Below are positions 7,223 to 16,600 of a stretch of DNA of 23,286 nucleotides, in pieces (position 1 is the first letter of the stretch; every line of letters starts with the position of its first letter). Below the pieces are notes generated by a model. It ran no database searches. It saw only the letters and a program-made list of their open reading frames with translations, and had not been told where the DNA came from. Position numbers and translations under genes: made by a program. The DNA comes from CAZVJA01 sp964626885 (GTDB lineage: Bacteria; Planctomycetota; Planctomycetia; Planctomycetales; Planctomycetaceae): contig CAZVJA010000070.1 in NCBI GenBank assembly GCA_964626885.1, positions 1 to 23,286 of the forward strand, read 5' to 3'.

Positions 7223-8761
7223 TTACGTTCTTCTCAATCCGCAATTTGCAATCCGCAATCCGCAATCCAGTCGGCCTCAGCCGCAATGGTCCCGCTCTTC
7301 GGCGACCCGCATCCCGCGATGGGCTCGCGCCGGGATTTTCTTCGCCGGGCGGGGAGTGGGTTCGGCCTGATTGCGCTGGCGGATCTGCTGGGAGGTCGAG
7401 GGCTTTTGCCGTCGGCTGTGCATGGAGCCACGCCGGCGTCGAATTATATCAGTCCGCTCGCTCCGCACGCCGGGCATTTCGCGGCGAAGGCGAAGTCGGT
7501 GATCTGGCTGTTCATGAACGGTGGGCCGAGCCAGGTCGACACGTGGGACTACAAGCCCGAACTTGCCAAGCGCGATGGCAAGGAACTGGAAGGGTTCGAC
7601 AAGAACACCGGCTTCTTCACCGAGCAGGTGGGGCCGGTGATGAAGTCGCCGTTTCAGTTCCGGCAGCATGGCGAATGCGGCAAGTGGGTTTCGGAAATTT
7701 TTCCGAACCAGGCACGGCACGTCGACAAGATGACCTTCATTCACTCCTGCTGGACCAATTCCAACAATCATTCGCCGGCGCTCTTCATGGTCAACACCGG
7801 CTTTACTCGAATGGGAATGCCCTGTGTCGGTGCATGGGTGACTTACGGGCTGGGGACCGAGAATCAGAACCTGCCGAGCTTCGTCGTAATGTACGACACG
7901 CTCGGCCGCGGGTTGCCGAAAGGAAACGCCTCGAACTGGGGAGCCGGGTTTTTGCCGAGCATCTTTCAGGGAACGGCGCTCAAGCCACAAGGGGAACCGA
8001 TCGACAACCTGTATCGCGACCAACGGCTTGGTGTGTCCCAGCAGCGCGCCCAGCTCGATTTATTGAATAAGTTGAACCAACGGCATCTGGAACAGTCGCC
8101 GGAAGAAACGGAACTGGCGGCCCGCATCGAAAGCTTTGAACTTGCGTACCGCATGCAAATGTCCGCTCCCGAGGCGCTCGACGTCGAAAAGGAGAGTCTG
8201 GCGACGCAGCAGTTGTACGGTCTCGACAACAAGAAATGCACGCACTTTGCCAAACAGTGCCTGATCGCCCGGCGGATGGTCGAACGAGGTGTGCGGTTTG
8301 TGCAGATCTACAGCGGCGGCATGGAAAACGAGCGGAGCTGGGATGGCCACCAAGACATCGTAAAAAACCACGGCGGCTTCGCGGCCGAGACCGACCAGCC
8401 GATCGCCGCGCTGATCACCGACCTCGAATCGCGGGGGCTGTTGGACTCGACATTGATCATCTGCTGCGGCGAGTTCGGGCGGCTTCCCATCGTGCAGAAG
8501 GGGGGGACCGGGCGCGATCACAATCCGCACGCCTTCACCACGTGGATGGCCGGCGGAGGCGTAAAGCCCGGTATCAGTTATGGCGCAACCGATGACATCG
8601 GCTACAAAGCGGTCGAGAACCGCGTGAGCATTCATGACCTGCACGCAACGGTCTTGCATTTGCTCGGGTTCGACCACACTCGCCTGACGTTTCGTTACAA
8701 CGGCCGAGATTTCCGGCTGACGGACGTTGAAGGGGAAGTCGTGAAGGCGGTCGTCGCATAA
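7220..8761 (+). CDS. DUF1501 family protein (alkaline-phosphatase/sulfatase-like fold), Tat-exported, coupled to the DUF1549/DUF1553 gene
   Basis: This is 513 residues from ATG 7220. A twin-arginine signal SRRDFLRRAG begins at residue 36, followed by a hydrophobic stretch (FGLIALADLLGG), so the folded protein is probably exported by Tat. DUF1501 hallmarks follow: NGGPSQVDTWDYKPEL (GGPS at 101-104), GEFGRLP at 417-423, GRDHNPHAFTTWMAGGG from residue 431, and a C-terminal HDLHATVLHLLGFDH. Length and motif order are normal for the family, which is related to the sulfatase/alkaline phosphatase superfamily. No catalytic activity has been proven for it. The first 30 residues are partly encoded by a heptanucleotide repeat (7235-7269) and look unlike a conserved N-terminus, so translation could instead begin at ATG 7286 or 7319, close to the Tat motif. 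It is the second gene of an operon with the PSCyt1 protein and presumably works with it outside the cytoplasm. Confidence 0.92.
   Translation: MLRSSQSAICNPQSAIQSASAAMVPLFGDPHPAMGSRRDFLRRAGSGFGLIALADLLGGRGLLPSAVHGATPASNYISPLAPHAGHFAAKAKSVIWLFMNGGPSQVDTWDYKPELAKRDGKELEGFDKNTGFFTEQVGPVMKSPFQFRQHGECGKWVSEIFPNQARHVDKMTFIHSCWTNSNNHSPALFMVNTGFTRMGMPCVGAWVTYGLGTENQNLPSFVVMYDTLGRGLPKGNASNWGAGFLPSIFQGTALKPQGEPIDNLYRDQRLGVSQQRAQLDLLNKLNQRHLEQSPEETELAARIESFELAYRMQMSAPEALDVEKESLATQQLYGLDNKKCTHFAKQCLIARRMVERGVRFVQIYSGGMENERSWDGHQDIVKNHGGFAAETDQPIAALITDLESRGLLDSTLIICCGEFGRLPIVQKGGTGRDHNPHAFTTWMAGGGVKPGISYGATDDIGYKAVENRVSIHDLHATVLHLLGFDHTRLTFRYNGRDFRLTDVEGEVVKAVVA
7235..7269 (+). repeat. Heptanucleotide tandem repeat, five units
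   Basis: Five consecutive 7-mers run without a break: CAATCCG, CAATTTG, CAATCCG, CAATCCG, CAATCCA. The array starts 19 nt after the stop codon of the DUF1549/DUF1553 gene and lies between it and the conserved part of the DUF1501 gene. If translation starts at ATG 7220 it encodes the odd peptide QSAICNPQSAIQ. It shares the core AATCCG with one unit of the 2937-2982 array when both are read in gene sense. Confidence 0.8.
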
Positions 8762-9069
8762 TCAGGCGATCTTGCCCGGGCCAGTGGGTGTCGCTGCGCT
8801 CTTGCCTCTTCCCTGCGGCGGACGCAACCAGAAAGTTCGCGTCCGTGGCGAGTAATGCTGAAATCTCGCAACCGAATTGGACACGACGCTGCTTGAGAAT
8901 CTCCGATTTCACAAAGTTGCGCGCGGTCAGACGCGGTTCACTTTCTGTGGAGCATGGTGATTCGATAGAATTCGGACAGCAGCTCCCGCCAGGCGAACCC
9001 GGTGTGCTCACGGTTGCAACGGCGCGAAAGGCAGGCCGATGAATCACACAACAGGGAGACATTTCTCAG
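8762..9069. other. 308-bp intergenic region upstream of pckA
   Basis: The gap lies between the DUF1501 gene and pckA. It holds one stable-looking hairpin (8819-8845). A GGGAG lies about 11 nt before the pckA start, rather far. An 84-codon open frame (8788-9042) has no ribosome site or recognisable protein character, so I do not call it. I could not find a convincing -35/-10 pair; the pckA promoter should be in the right half. Confidence 0.5.
8819..8845. other. Hairpin downstream of the DUF1501 gene (possible transcript end or processing site)
   Basis: CGGACGC (8819-8825) pairs exactly with GCGTCCG (8839-8845). Inside, AAC (8826-8828) pairs with GTT (8835-8837), leaving a 6-nt loop and one bulged C. 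It lies 58 nt after the DUF1501 stop. There is no T-run after it, so it is not a standard intrinsic terminator. Confidence 0.45.
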
Positions 9070-10659
9070 ATGGGTAGCTTCAAGCTCGACAGGCATGGAA
9101 TCGAAGTTGACCGGATTCTCCGTAACCCATCCCCAGCGACGTTGTATGAAGAGGCGATTCGTCTCGATAAGCGGGCTGCCATCTCCGACCGCGGTGCTCT
9201 CATTGCCTATTCGGGCGACAAGACGGGCCGATCGCCGAAAGACAAACGGGTCGTTCGCCATCCCGAGTCGGAACGGGACGTCTGGTGGGGGCCGGTCAAT
9301 ATTCCGCTCGAAGAGACCGCGTTCATGGTCAATCGGGAGCGGGCGATCGATTATCTCAATACCCGCCAGACGATCTACTGCATCGACGGATTCGCCGGAT
9401 GGGATGAGAAGTATCGCCTGAAAGTTCGCGTGATCTGCGCGCGGCCTTATCATGCGCTCTTCATGCACAACATGATGATCCGCCCCACCCGCGAGGAACT
9501 CGCGGATTTCGACAAGCCCGATACTGTCATCTACAACGCCGGGGCTTTTCCCGCCAATCGTTACACCAGCGGCATGACCTCGAAGACGAGCGTCGATCTG
9601 AATCTCGAAACACGCGAGATCGTGATTCTGGGAACCGAATACGCCGGCGAGATGAAGAAGGGGATCTTCACTCTCATGAATTATCTGGCGCCGCGCGACG
9701 GCGTGCTTTCGATGCACTGCTCGGCGACCGCCGATCGCCAGTCGGGGCGGACCTCGGTATTGTTCGGGCTCTCCGGCACCGGCAAGACGACGCTCTCGGC
9801 CGACCCGAAGCGGATGCTGATCGGTGACGATGAACATTGTTGGAGCGACGAGGGCATCTTCAACATCGAAGGGGGCTGCTACGCGAAGGCGATCTATCTC
9901 ACTCGAGATGCGGAGCCGCAGATTTTCGAGGCGCTGCGGTATGGCGCGGTGTTGGAGAACGTGGTGTATGACGAAGCCAGCCACAACGTGGAATTCGCCG
10001 ACACCAGCATTACCGAAAACACTCGCGGGGCGTATCCGCTGGAATATGTCGACAACGCGCGGATCCCCGCGGTCGGTGGCCACCCGAGCGACGTCATCTT
10101 TCTGACGTGCGATGCCTTCGGCGTGCTTCCGCCGGTGAGCAAGCTGACACCGGACCAGGCGCAATACTACTTTCTCAGCGGCTACACGGCGAAGGTGGCC
10201 GGGACGGAGATGGGGGTTACCGAGCCGCAGGCCACGTTCTCTCCCTGCTTCGGTGGACCATTTCTGGTCTTCCATCCGACCAAGTATGCGTCGTTGCTGG
10301 CTGAGAAGCTTCAGAAGCACAAGTCGTGCGTCTGGCTGGTGAACACCGGCTGGACCGGCGGGGCCTACGGCACCGGCTCACGCATCAAGTTGGCGATGAC
10401 CCGTGCGATCATCGACGCGATACACTCCGGTGAGTTGGCGAATGCGCCCACCGCCGCCGATCTGGTTTTTGGATTCGATGTGGTGACGAAATGCCCCGGC
10501 GTTCCGGACGAGGTTCTTATTCCGGAAAAGAACTGGGGCGACGCCTCCGCGTTTGAAGCGACGCGCAAGAAGTTGGCGGACCTGTTCCGCACGAACTTCG
10601 CGAAGTTTTCTGACCAGGCAGGCCGTGCCGTGGCGGAAGCCGGACCGAAGGGGGAGTGA
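9070..10659 (+). CDS. pckA: Phosphoenolpyruvate carboxykinase (ATP)
   Basis: This 529-residue cytoplasmic enzyme converts oxaloacetate and ATP to phosphoenolpyruvate, CO2 and ADP, the first committed step of gluconeogenesis. Length is close to the E. coli enzyme (540). Family motifs are all present: GRSPKDK (R54 region, substrate binding), GEMKKG at 193-198 (the metal-binding lysine), MHCSA with H216, the kinase-1 P-loop GLSGTGKTT at 233-241, the kinase-2 motif IGDDEH at 251-256 with the two aspartates, ENTRGAY with R319, and NTGWTGGAYGTGSRI near residue 425. The N-terminus (DRHGIEVDRILRNPSPATLY) is typical, supporting ATG 9070, although the nearest GGGAG is about 11 nt away. It belongs to the ATP-dependent class, not the GTP class. 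It stands alone on its strand and ends 25 nt from a convergent gene. Nothing looks broken or transferred. Confidence 0.98.
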   Translation: MGSFKLDRHGIEVDRILRNPSPATLYEEAIRLDKRAAISDRGALIAYSGDKTGRSPKDKRVVRHPESERDVWWGPVNIPLEETAFMVNRERAIDYLNTRQTIYCIDGFAGWDEKYRLKVRVICARPYHALFMHNMMIRPTREELADFDKPDTVIYNAGAFPANRYTSGMTSKTSVDLNLETREIVILGTEYAGEMKKGIFTLMNYLAPRDGVLSMHCSATADRQSGRTSVLFGLSGTGKTTLSADPKRMLIGDDEHCWSDEGIFNIEGGCYAKAIYLTRDAEPQIFEALRYGAVLENVVYDEASHNVEFADTSITENTRGAYPLEYVDNARIPAVGGHPSDVIFLTCDAFGVLPPVSKLTPDQAQYYFLSGYTAKVAGTEMGVTEPQATFSPCFGGPFLVFHPTKYASLLAEKLQKHKSCVWLVNTGWTGGAYGTGSRIKLAMTRAIIDAIHSGELANAPTAADLVFGFDVVTKCPGVPDEVLIPEKNWGDASAFEATRKKLADLFRTNFAKFSDQAGRAVAEAGPKGE

Positions 10660-10684
10660 CTCACGCTGGGAAGATGCGATGAAC
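10660..10684. other. 25-nt convergent gap between pckA and the giant repeat gene
   Basis: The stop codons of the two convergent genes are only 25 nt apart. I see no hairpin with a T-run here, so the transcripts may overlap or end inside the opposing gene. Confidence 0.4.
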
Positions 10685-13600
10685 TCAGCGATTGCGCCGT
10701 GAGCGCGAACCGCGGCCGCCGCGCTGCGCGTCTTCGAGAATGAGGTTGAGCGCTTGGCGGACGCGCTTCGAGTTCGTCTTCTGCAATTGAATGACTCGGA
10801 GCCCCTTGGCGGAATCTCCGACGGCGGCAGTGTCGAGTTCCGCCACGAGCTGCTCAATTTCGGTGGTTAGGTTTGCAGGGGCGAGGACGATCAGCGAATT
10901 GCTTTGCTCATCAACGCCGAGCGTCAGCAGCGGGGCTTCACGTGCCGCGTTTGCCTGCTGAATGGCCGCCGCCACTTGCGGACTGACACCGCTCGGCACG
11001 GGAATCGGCCGTCCCCCGCCGCCGGCCTTCAGTTGCGTCTGGTAAATATCGCGGAGCATGTCTTCGATGCGCGAGGCTTCGGTGTTCTTGACCGGAATGC
11101 GCTTCGGTTTGTTGGCGGCAAACGTATCCGTGACATCAGCCGTGTCGAGGATACGCAACAACTCTTCGATCGTTTCGCGGTCGGAACGATTCGCGTGGAC
11201 TACGATGGCATTGAGTCTCTCGTCTGGTACAACCACCACGCGGCCGCTACCGACCCCAGTCTGCCCGCCGAATGCACCGGTGCGGAACACTTGCTGCAAG
11301 GTGGCCGCGACGCGCTCGGCGCTGGAGTTGCGGAGTTGGAATACAATGTAATCACGTCCGCGGGCCGATCCTCGGCTCGACATCGCCCGCAACAAAGATT
11401 CGATCTGGTCGAGCGCTTCTGGATCGTCGGACGCAATAGTGATGCTTCGATCGCCCGGCGCAATCAGCACCGGGGCAGGGGGCTGGTCGGCTGCCGCAGC
11501 TTTTGGCTTCGTTTCATCGGGGGCCGGGGCTGGAGCTTCCGGTTTGGCGGCGGGATTGGAATCATTTTCCTGTTGGTTCTTTTTCGTTTCGCTGTTTTCA
11601 GCTTTCTCCGTTGCACGGGGGGCATCTTCGACAGAAAACTGCGCGGCACCCTCCAGCTTCTTCTCGTTGGCCTTACCCTTACCCTCTTCTTTCGATTTCG
11701 CGGTTCCATTTTCCTGGTCCGACTTGGTTGCATCTTTTCCCGGCGCGGGTTTCTCGCCCTCCTTGGGTGGTGTCGCTTGACGCAGAAGAGGAGCCACGGC
11801 TGACGGCGTGACGACACGGATTTCATTTCTGCGAAGCTGCGGCCAGACGCCGCGAATCTGCTCGATCGCTTGAGCAGCGTCGCCATCGAAGGGAATCACC
11901 CGGATGCGGCGTTTCGAGGTTGGGTCTTGTTTGGCAAGATGGACTTCCCCCATCTTCACGAGGAGTCGGCGAATCTCTTCCAGTTGCTTCGGTTCCGCCC
12001 GAACGAACAACTGGTGGGTATCGACATTGGAATCGACCACCGGTTCCTGGGTGGTCGGGAGTCCGTCGCGGCCGAAGAGCCGGCTGATGGCAAGCTCGGC
12101 GTCGAACGGCTCGATCACCTCCAGTTGGAAAACTTCCACCTCCGGCAGCCGGTCGGCGGCTTCTCGGTCCACTTGCTCGATCAGCTGGCGGATCGTTTGG
12201 TGCTGCGAAGAAGTGCCGATGGCAACGAGGGTGTTATTGCGCGCATCAATCGAGAATCGCACTTCCGGCTGTGTTGCAAAGACCGGCTGCAAGAGCGTGA
12301 TCAAGCTGGCGGGGTCGGCCGATTGCAGTTTGTATGAAACCAGCTGCACCGCCCGCTCGGTACTCCCGGCGGCTTCCAATTGTTCGACCGTGGCCTTGAT
12401 CTTCTCGTGGTCGGCGGCGGAGGCGCTGGCAACGAGGCTGCGCGTGCGGAGATCGACCGCCATTTGTGCGCGCGGCGCGAGTGAAACGAGCACGGCATAC
12501 GCCGCTTGCGGATCGGCATTCTTGAATTGATAGACGTGCGACGTTCGTCCGCTTCCTTTCTTTTCGAGTTCGTCGATTGATTGGCGAATCTTCTCATGCT
12601 GCGCAGCCGATGCGAGTGCGACAATCGTATCGCTGCGCGTATCGAGCGAAATCCGCACCTCGGGATAAGTCGCGAAGAGGGTCTGCAACATACTGACGGT
12701 GCTGTTGGGGTCGGCGGTCGTGAGAGGGTATGTCCGCAGCGCCGGTGTTTGCCCTTCGTCGTCGCGGGCGTCCATCTGTGCGACCGTGGCGGCGATTTTC
12801 TCGTGGTCAGCGGCGGAAGCGCTCACGACGAGCGTGCGATTCCGCGAGTCGACAGCGACTTGCGCTTTGGGAGTGAGTGTCGCTAACACCGTGGATGCGG
12901 CATAGGGATCGGCATTCTTGAAGCGATAGACTTTCGGAGTGCGGCCGGTTTCTTTTTTCTCGATCTCGTCGATCGCTTTGAGAATCGTCTTGTGCTGCTC
13001 GGCGGTGGCGAGCGCGACGATGGTGTCATTCTTGTAGTCGGGAGAGATGCGGACTTCGGGAGTTTGTGCGAAGAGGGTGGCGAGCATGCTGTAAGTGTTC
13101 GACGTATCAGCGGACTTGAGCGGATAGGAGACGAGCTGTCGTGTTCCACCGGCGGTGCCTTCTCCCCCGTCAATTTCTTCGACGGTCTTCTTGATCCGTT
13201 CCTGATCTTCAGGGGCTGCACTAACAACGAGCGTCCGGTTGTAATTATCGACGGCGACTTGGGCTTTGGGGGTAAGAGTGTTCAAGACTGTCGCGGCGGC
13301 GTTCGGATCAGCCGAACGAAACCTGTAGACCGCCAGCACGCGCCCCGTAGCGGAGGAGTCGATCTCCTGAATAGATTTCGCGATTGTTTCGTGTTGAGCC
13401 GGCGAGGCGAAGGCAACGATCGTCTGTGTCTTGTAGTCGGCGGAAAGCCGTACTTCGGGAAACGTCGCGAACAGCGTCTGCAGCATGCTCAAGGTTCCGG
13501 TGGCCTCCGCCGAGGAGAGGCGGTAGGAACGGAGCACCGGGCCCTGGCCGTTGTCGTCTTGTTTATCCATCTGTTCGAGCGTCGCGCGGATTTTTTCGTG

Positions 13601-16600
13601 ATCGGCGGCGAAGGCGCTCACGACTAGTCGGCGTGCCTTGGAATCGATCGTAATTGTTGCGCGCGGAGTGATGCTCGACAGGATGCTGTAGGCGGAAGAG
13701 GGGTCGGCGTACTTCAGCGAATACACCTGCGATGTTCGCCCGGAGTCTTTCTTCTGTAATTCATCGAGTGACGCTTGGATCGTCTCGTGGCTTTTGGGGG
13801 GAGCGAAGGCCACGATCGTGTCGTTCTTGTAGTCGGCCGAGAGGCGGACGTCCGAGGACGTTGCAAAGAGATTTTGCAGCACGCTCAGAGCCGATGAGAT
13901 ATCGGCCGATTTGAGTGTATACGAACGGAGAATCGGGGCTTGTCCACTTTCGTCTTGCTTGTCCATCTGTTCGAGCGTCGCGCGGATTTTTTCGTGATCG
14001 GCGGCGAAGGCGCTCACGACCAGCCGGCGTGCCTTGGAATCGATCGTAATTGTGGCACGCGGGGTAATGCTCGACAGGATGCTGTAGGCGGATGAGGGGT
14101 CGGCGTGCACGAGTGGATAGACCTGCGACGTTCGCCCGGAGTCTTTCTTCTGTAATTCATCGAGTGTGGCCTGGATAGATTCGTGATTCTTCGGAGGGGC
14201 GAAGGCCACGATGACATCGTTCCGGTAATCGGCTGAAAGTCGGACCTCCGGCATGTTCGTGAACAGATTCTGTAATGTACTCAGTGCGGTCGAAGCGTCG
14301 GTCGATTTCAACGGATAGGAATGGAGAACGGGCGCATCTTTTCCATCGCCCGGCTTGTCCATCTGTTCGAGCGTCCCCTTAATCTTCTCGTGATCTTCCG
14401 GCAGGGCGCTCACCACGAGGCTGCGGGTCCGGGAATCAATCGCCATGCGGGCTTGAGGTACAAGTGTGGTCAATACCGAGTAGGCCGCGTTCGGATCAGC
14501 GGTCTCAAAACGATAAACCTGCGAGACGCTCCGGTTGGTGCGAAACTGGTCGAGTGTCTTGCGGATTTTGTCGAGGTCGCTTTGCCGAGCCCAGGCGACA
14601 ATCATTCGATTGGCTGAGTCGAGCGTGAGCCGCGCGTCGGGAACGAGCGGCTGCACCGTGGATAACGCCGCCGAGGGGTCGGCCTCGGTGACGGGGAACA
14701 GCATCAGCTTTTCCTGAGCCTCGGCCGAACCCGGCGCATCGACCCGCTCGATCGACTGCTTGATCGATTCGTGTTCTTCCGGTCGGGTCCAGATGAGCAG
14801 GCGCGAGGCTTTCGCGTCGAGCACGATCCGAGTATTCGGGTACAGTTCCTGCAACACGGTGAGCACGCTTTGCGGCGTTGCATTCTTGATGGAGTACGCG
14901 ACGAGCTGGTATTTCTGATCCTCCGGCACGTCTCGTTTGATTTTTTCGATGACGTCAGCGATCAGTGCGTGCTGGTCCGGCTTCGCCCAGACCGCCATTT
15001 CCCCCGGCTCGGCATCATTGATGATGCGAATCCCCGGCAACTCCGACGAGACGCTGTCGAGCACGGCCTGCAGACGCTTCCGCTCGGCCGGCGAGACGCG
15101 ATACAGTTCCAGCTTGTTCTGGGCGGTCGGCGCGGCCGCTTCTTCCGCCGCGAACCGCGCGAGGGTCGCTTCGACAATCTGGTGATCAGCCGGCGCAGCG
15201 ACCACCAACAACCGATCCGCAGCCACATCATTAGTGATTTGTGCTTTGGGTACCAGATTCTGCAAAACCGTGACGACGTTTGCGGGCAAGGGCTTCTTCT
15301 GGGGGTAGAAGCGGAGCACCGGTACGTCTGGACCGGGCTGTTCCGGCTGCAGTTGCTCCAGCGTCGTCTTGATGACCCGTTGATCATCCGGGATTGCCAG
15401 GGCGATCAAACTTTTCGTTTGCGCATCGATCGACAGTTGCGCCGTCGGAAGGAGCGTTTGCAGGAGCGTGAGGGTTGTGCTCGGGTCGGCCTTTGTCAGT
15501 CGATAGACTTCCAGTTGCCGTTGTCGCTCGACATTCCCTTCATCCGAGGCCATCACTCGCGTGATCGTCGAGTCGATGACGGCGTGATCGGCAGGGGAGG
15601 CGACGACCAGCAGTTGCCGGCCGGTTGTATCATTCGTGATCTGCGCTTTCGGAACGAGGCTCTGCAAGACGGTGATGAGATTGGCCGGGAATGGCTTCTT
15701 CTGCGGATAGGCCCGTAATTCCGGTGTGTCCGGACCGGGCTTCTCCGGCTGCAATTGGTCGAGCGTGACTTTGATGATTCGCTGATCATCTGGGGCAGCG
15801 AGCGCGACAAGGTTCTTCGTCTGCGGATCGACAGTGATGCGGGCATGCGGCAATAAAGTGGAGAGCAGCGTCTGCGTCGCGGTCGGGTCTGCTTTCGTCA
15901 GACGGTACACTTCGAGTTGTCGCTTGTCGGCCGACAGGCCCCCTTGTTGCAGCTTCTCAATGGCCGATTTGAGTTTGTCGTGATCCCCCGCTTCGGCGAA
16001 CGCGACGATCTGGTTCGTTTGCGTGTCGAGGCGCAGCTGGGCATCGGGTGCGACAAGCCTGAGACTATCGAGGATCTGTGCTCCCGTCGTCGCTTCGACG
16101 GGATACAACTCGAGCCTTGCCCCCGGTTTGCCTGGTTCTTCCTTGGCCTGCATCTGTTCGATGACCGGCTTGATGGCTGCGTGTTGTGACGGAGTGGCGA
16201 ATGCGTTGAGGTGCTTGCTCTCCGGGTCGTACACGACGTTCGCGCCCGGAACAAGCGCCTTGAGTGTTTCGACGACCGCTTTCGGATCGCCGGCGTTGAG
16301 TGTGTAAACGGTGAGCGCTGGTTTCTCCGGCGGCGGAGGTTCCGGAGGCTTCGGGGGCGCCGCCGGTTCGGGAATCGATGTGATGACCGCATTGATCGCC
16401 CGCATCGCACCGGACATGTCGGTGATGAGAATCTGCTTCGTTTTGGGAAGTGGGACGCTTTTGCCTCTTCGGCCGAGCAGAGGCTTGATTTCCTTATCGA
16501 CTTCCTCGGCGTTCCGATTGCCGAGTGGAAAGAGGATGCTGACCAGCTCGAATTTTCCGCGCGTGTCGAGTTCCGAAAGATCGATGCGCGGAGCGACTCC

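Noticed and set aside
8788..9042. Small open frame of 84 codons between DUF1501 and pckA
   Set aside because: There is no ribosome site, no recognisable domain, and it runs through a hairpin; probably non-coding.
8938..10320. A 460-codon minus-strand open frame
   Set aside because: It is the mirror of pckA, which has every catalytic motif intact.
12140..16309. CRISPR-like periodic repeats
   Set aside because: The periodicity of about 198 bp is coding, degenerate and in frame; there are no short identical repeats with unique spacers.
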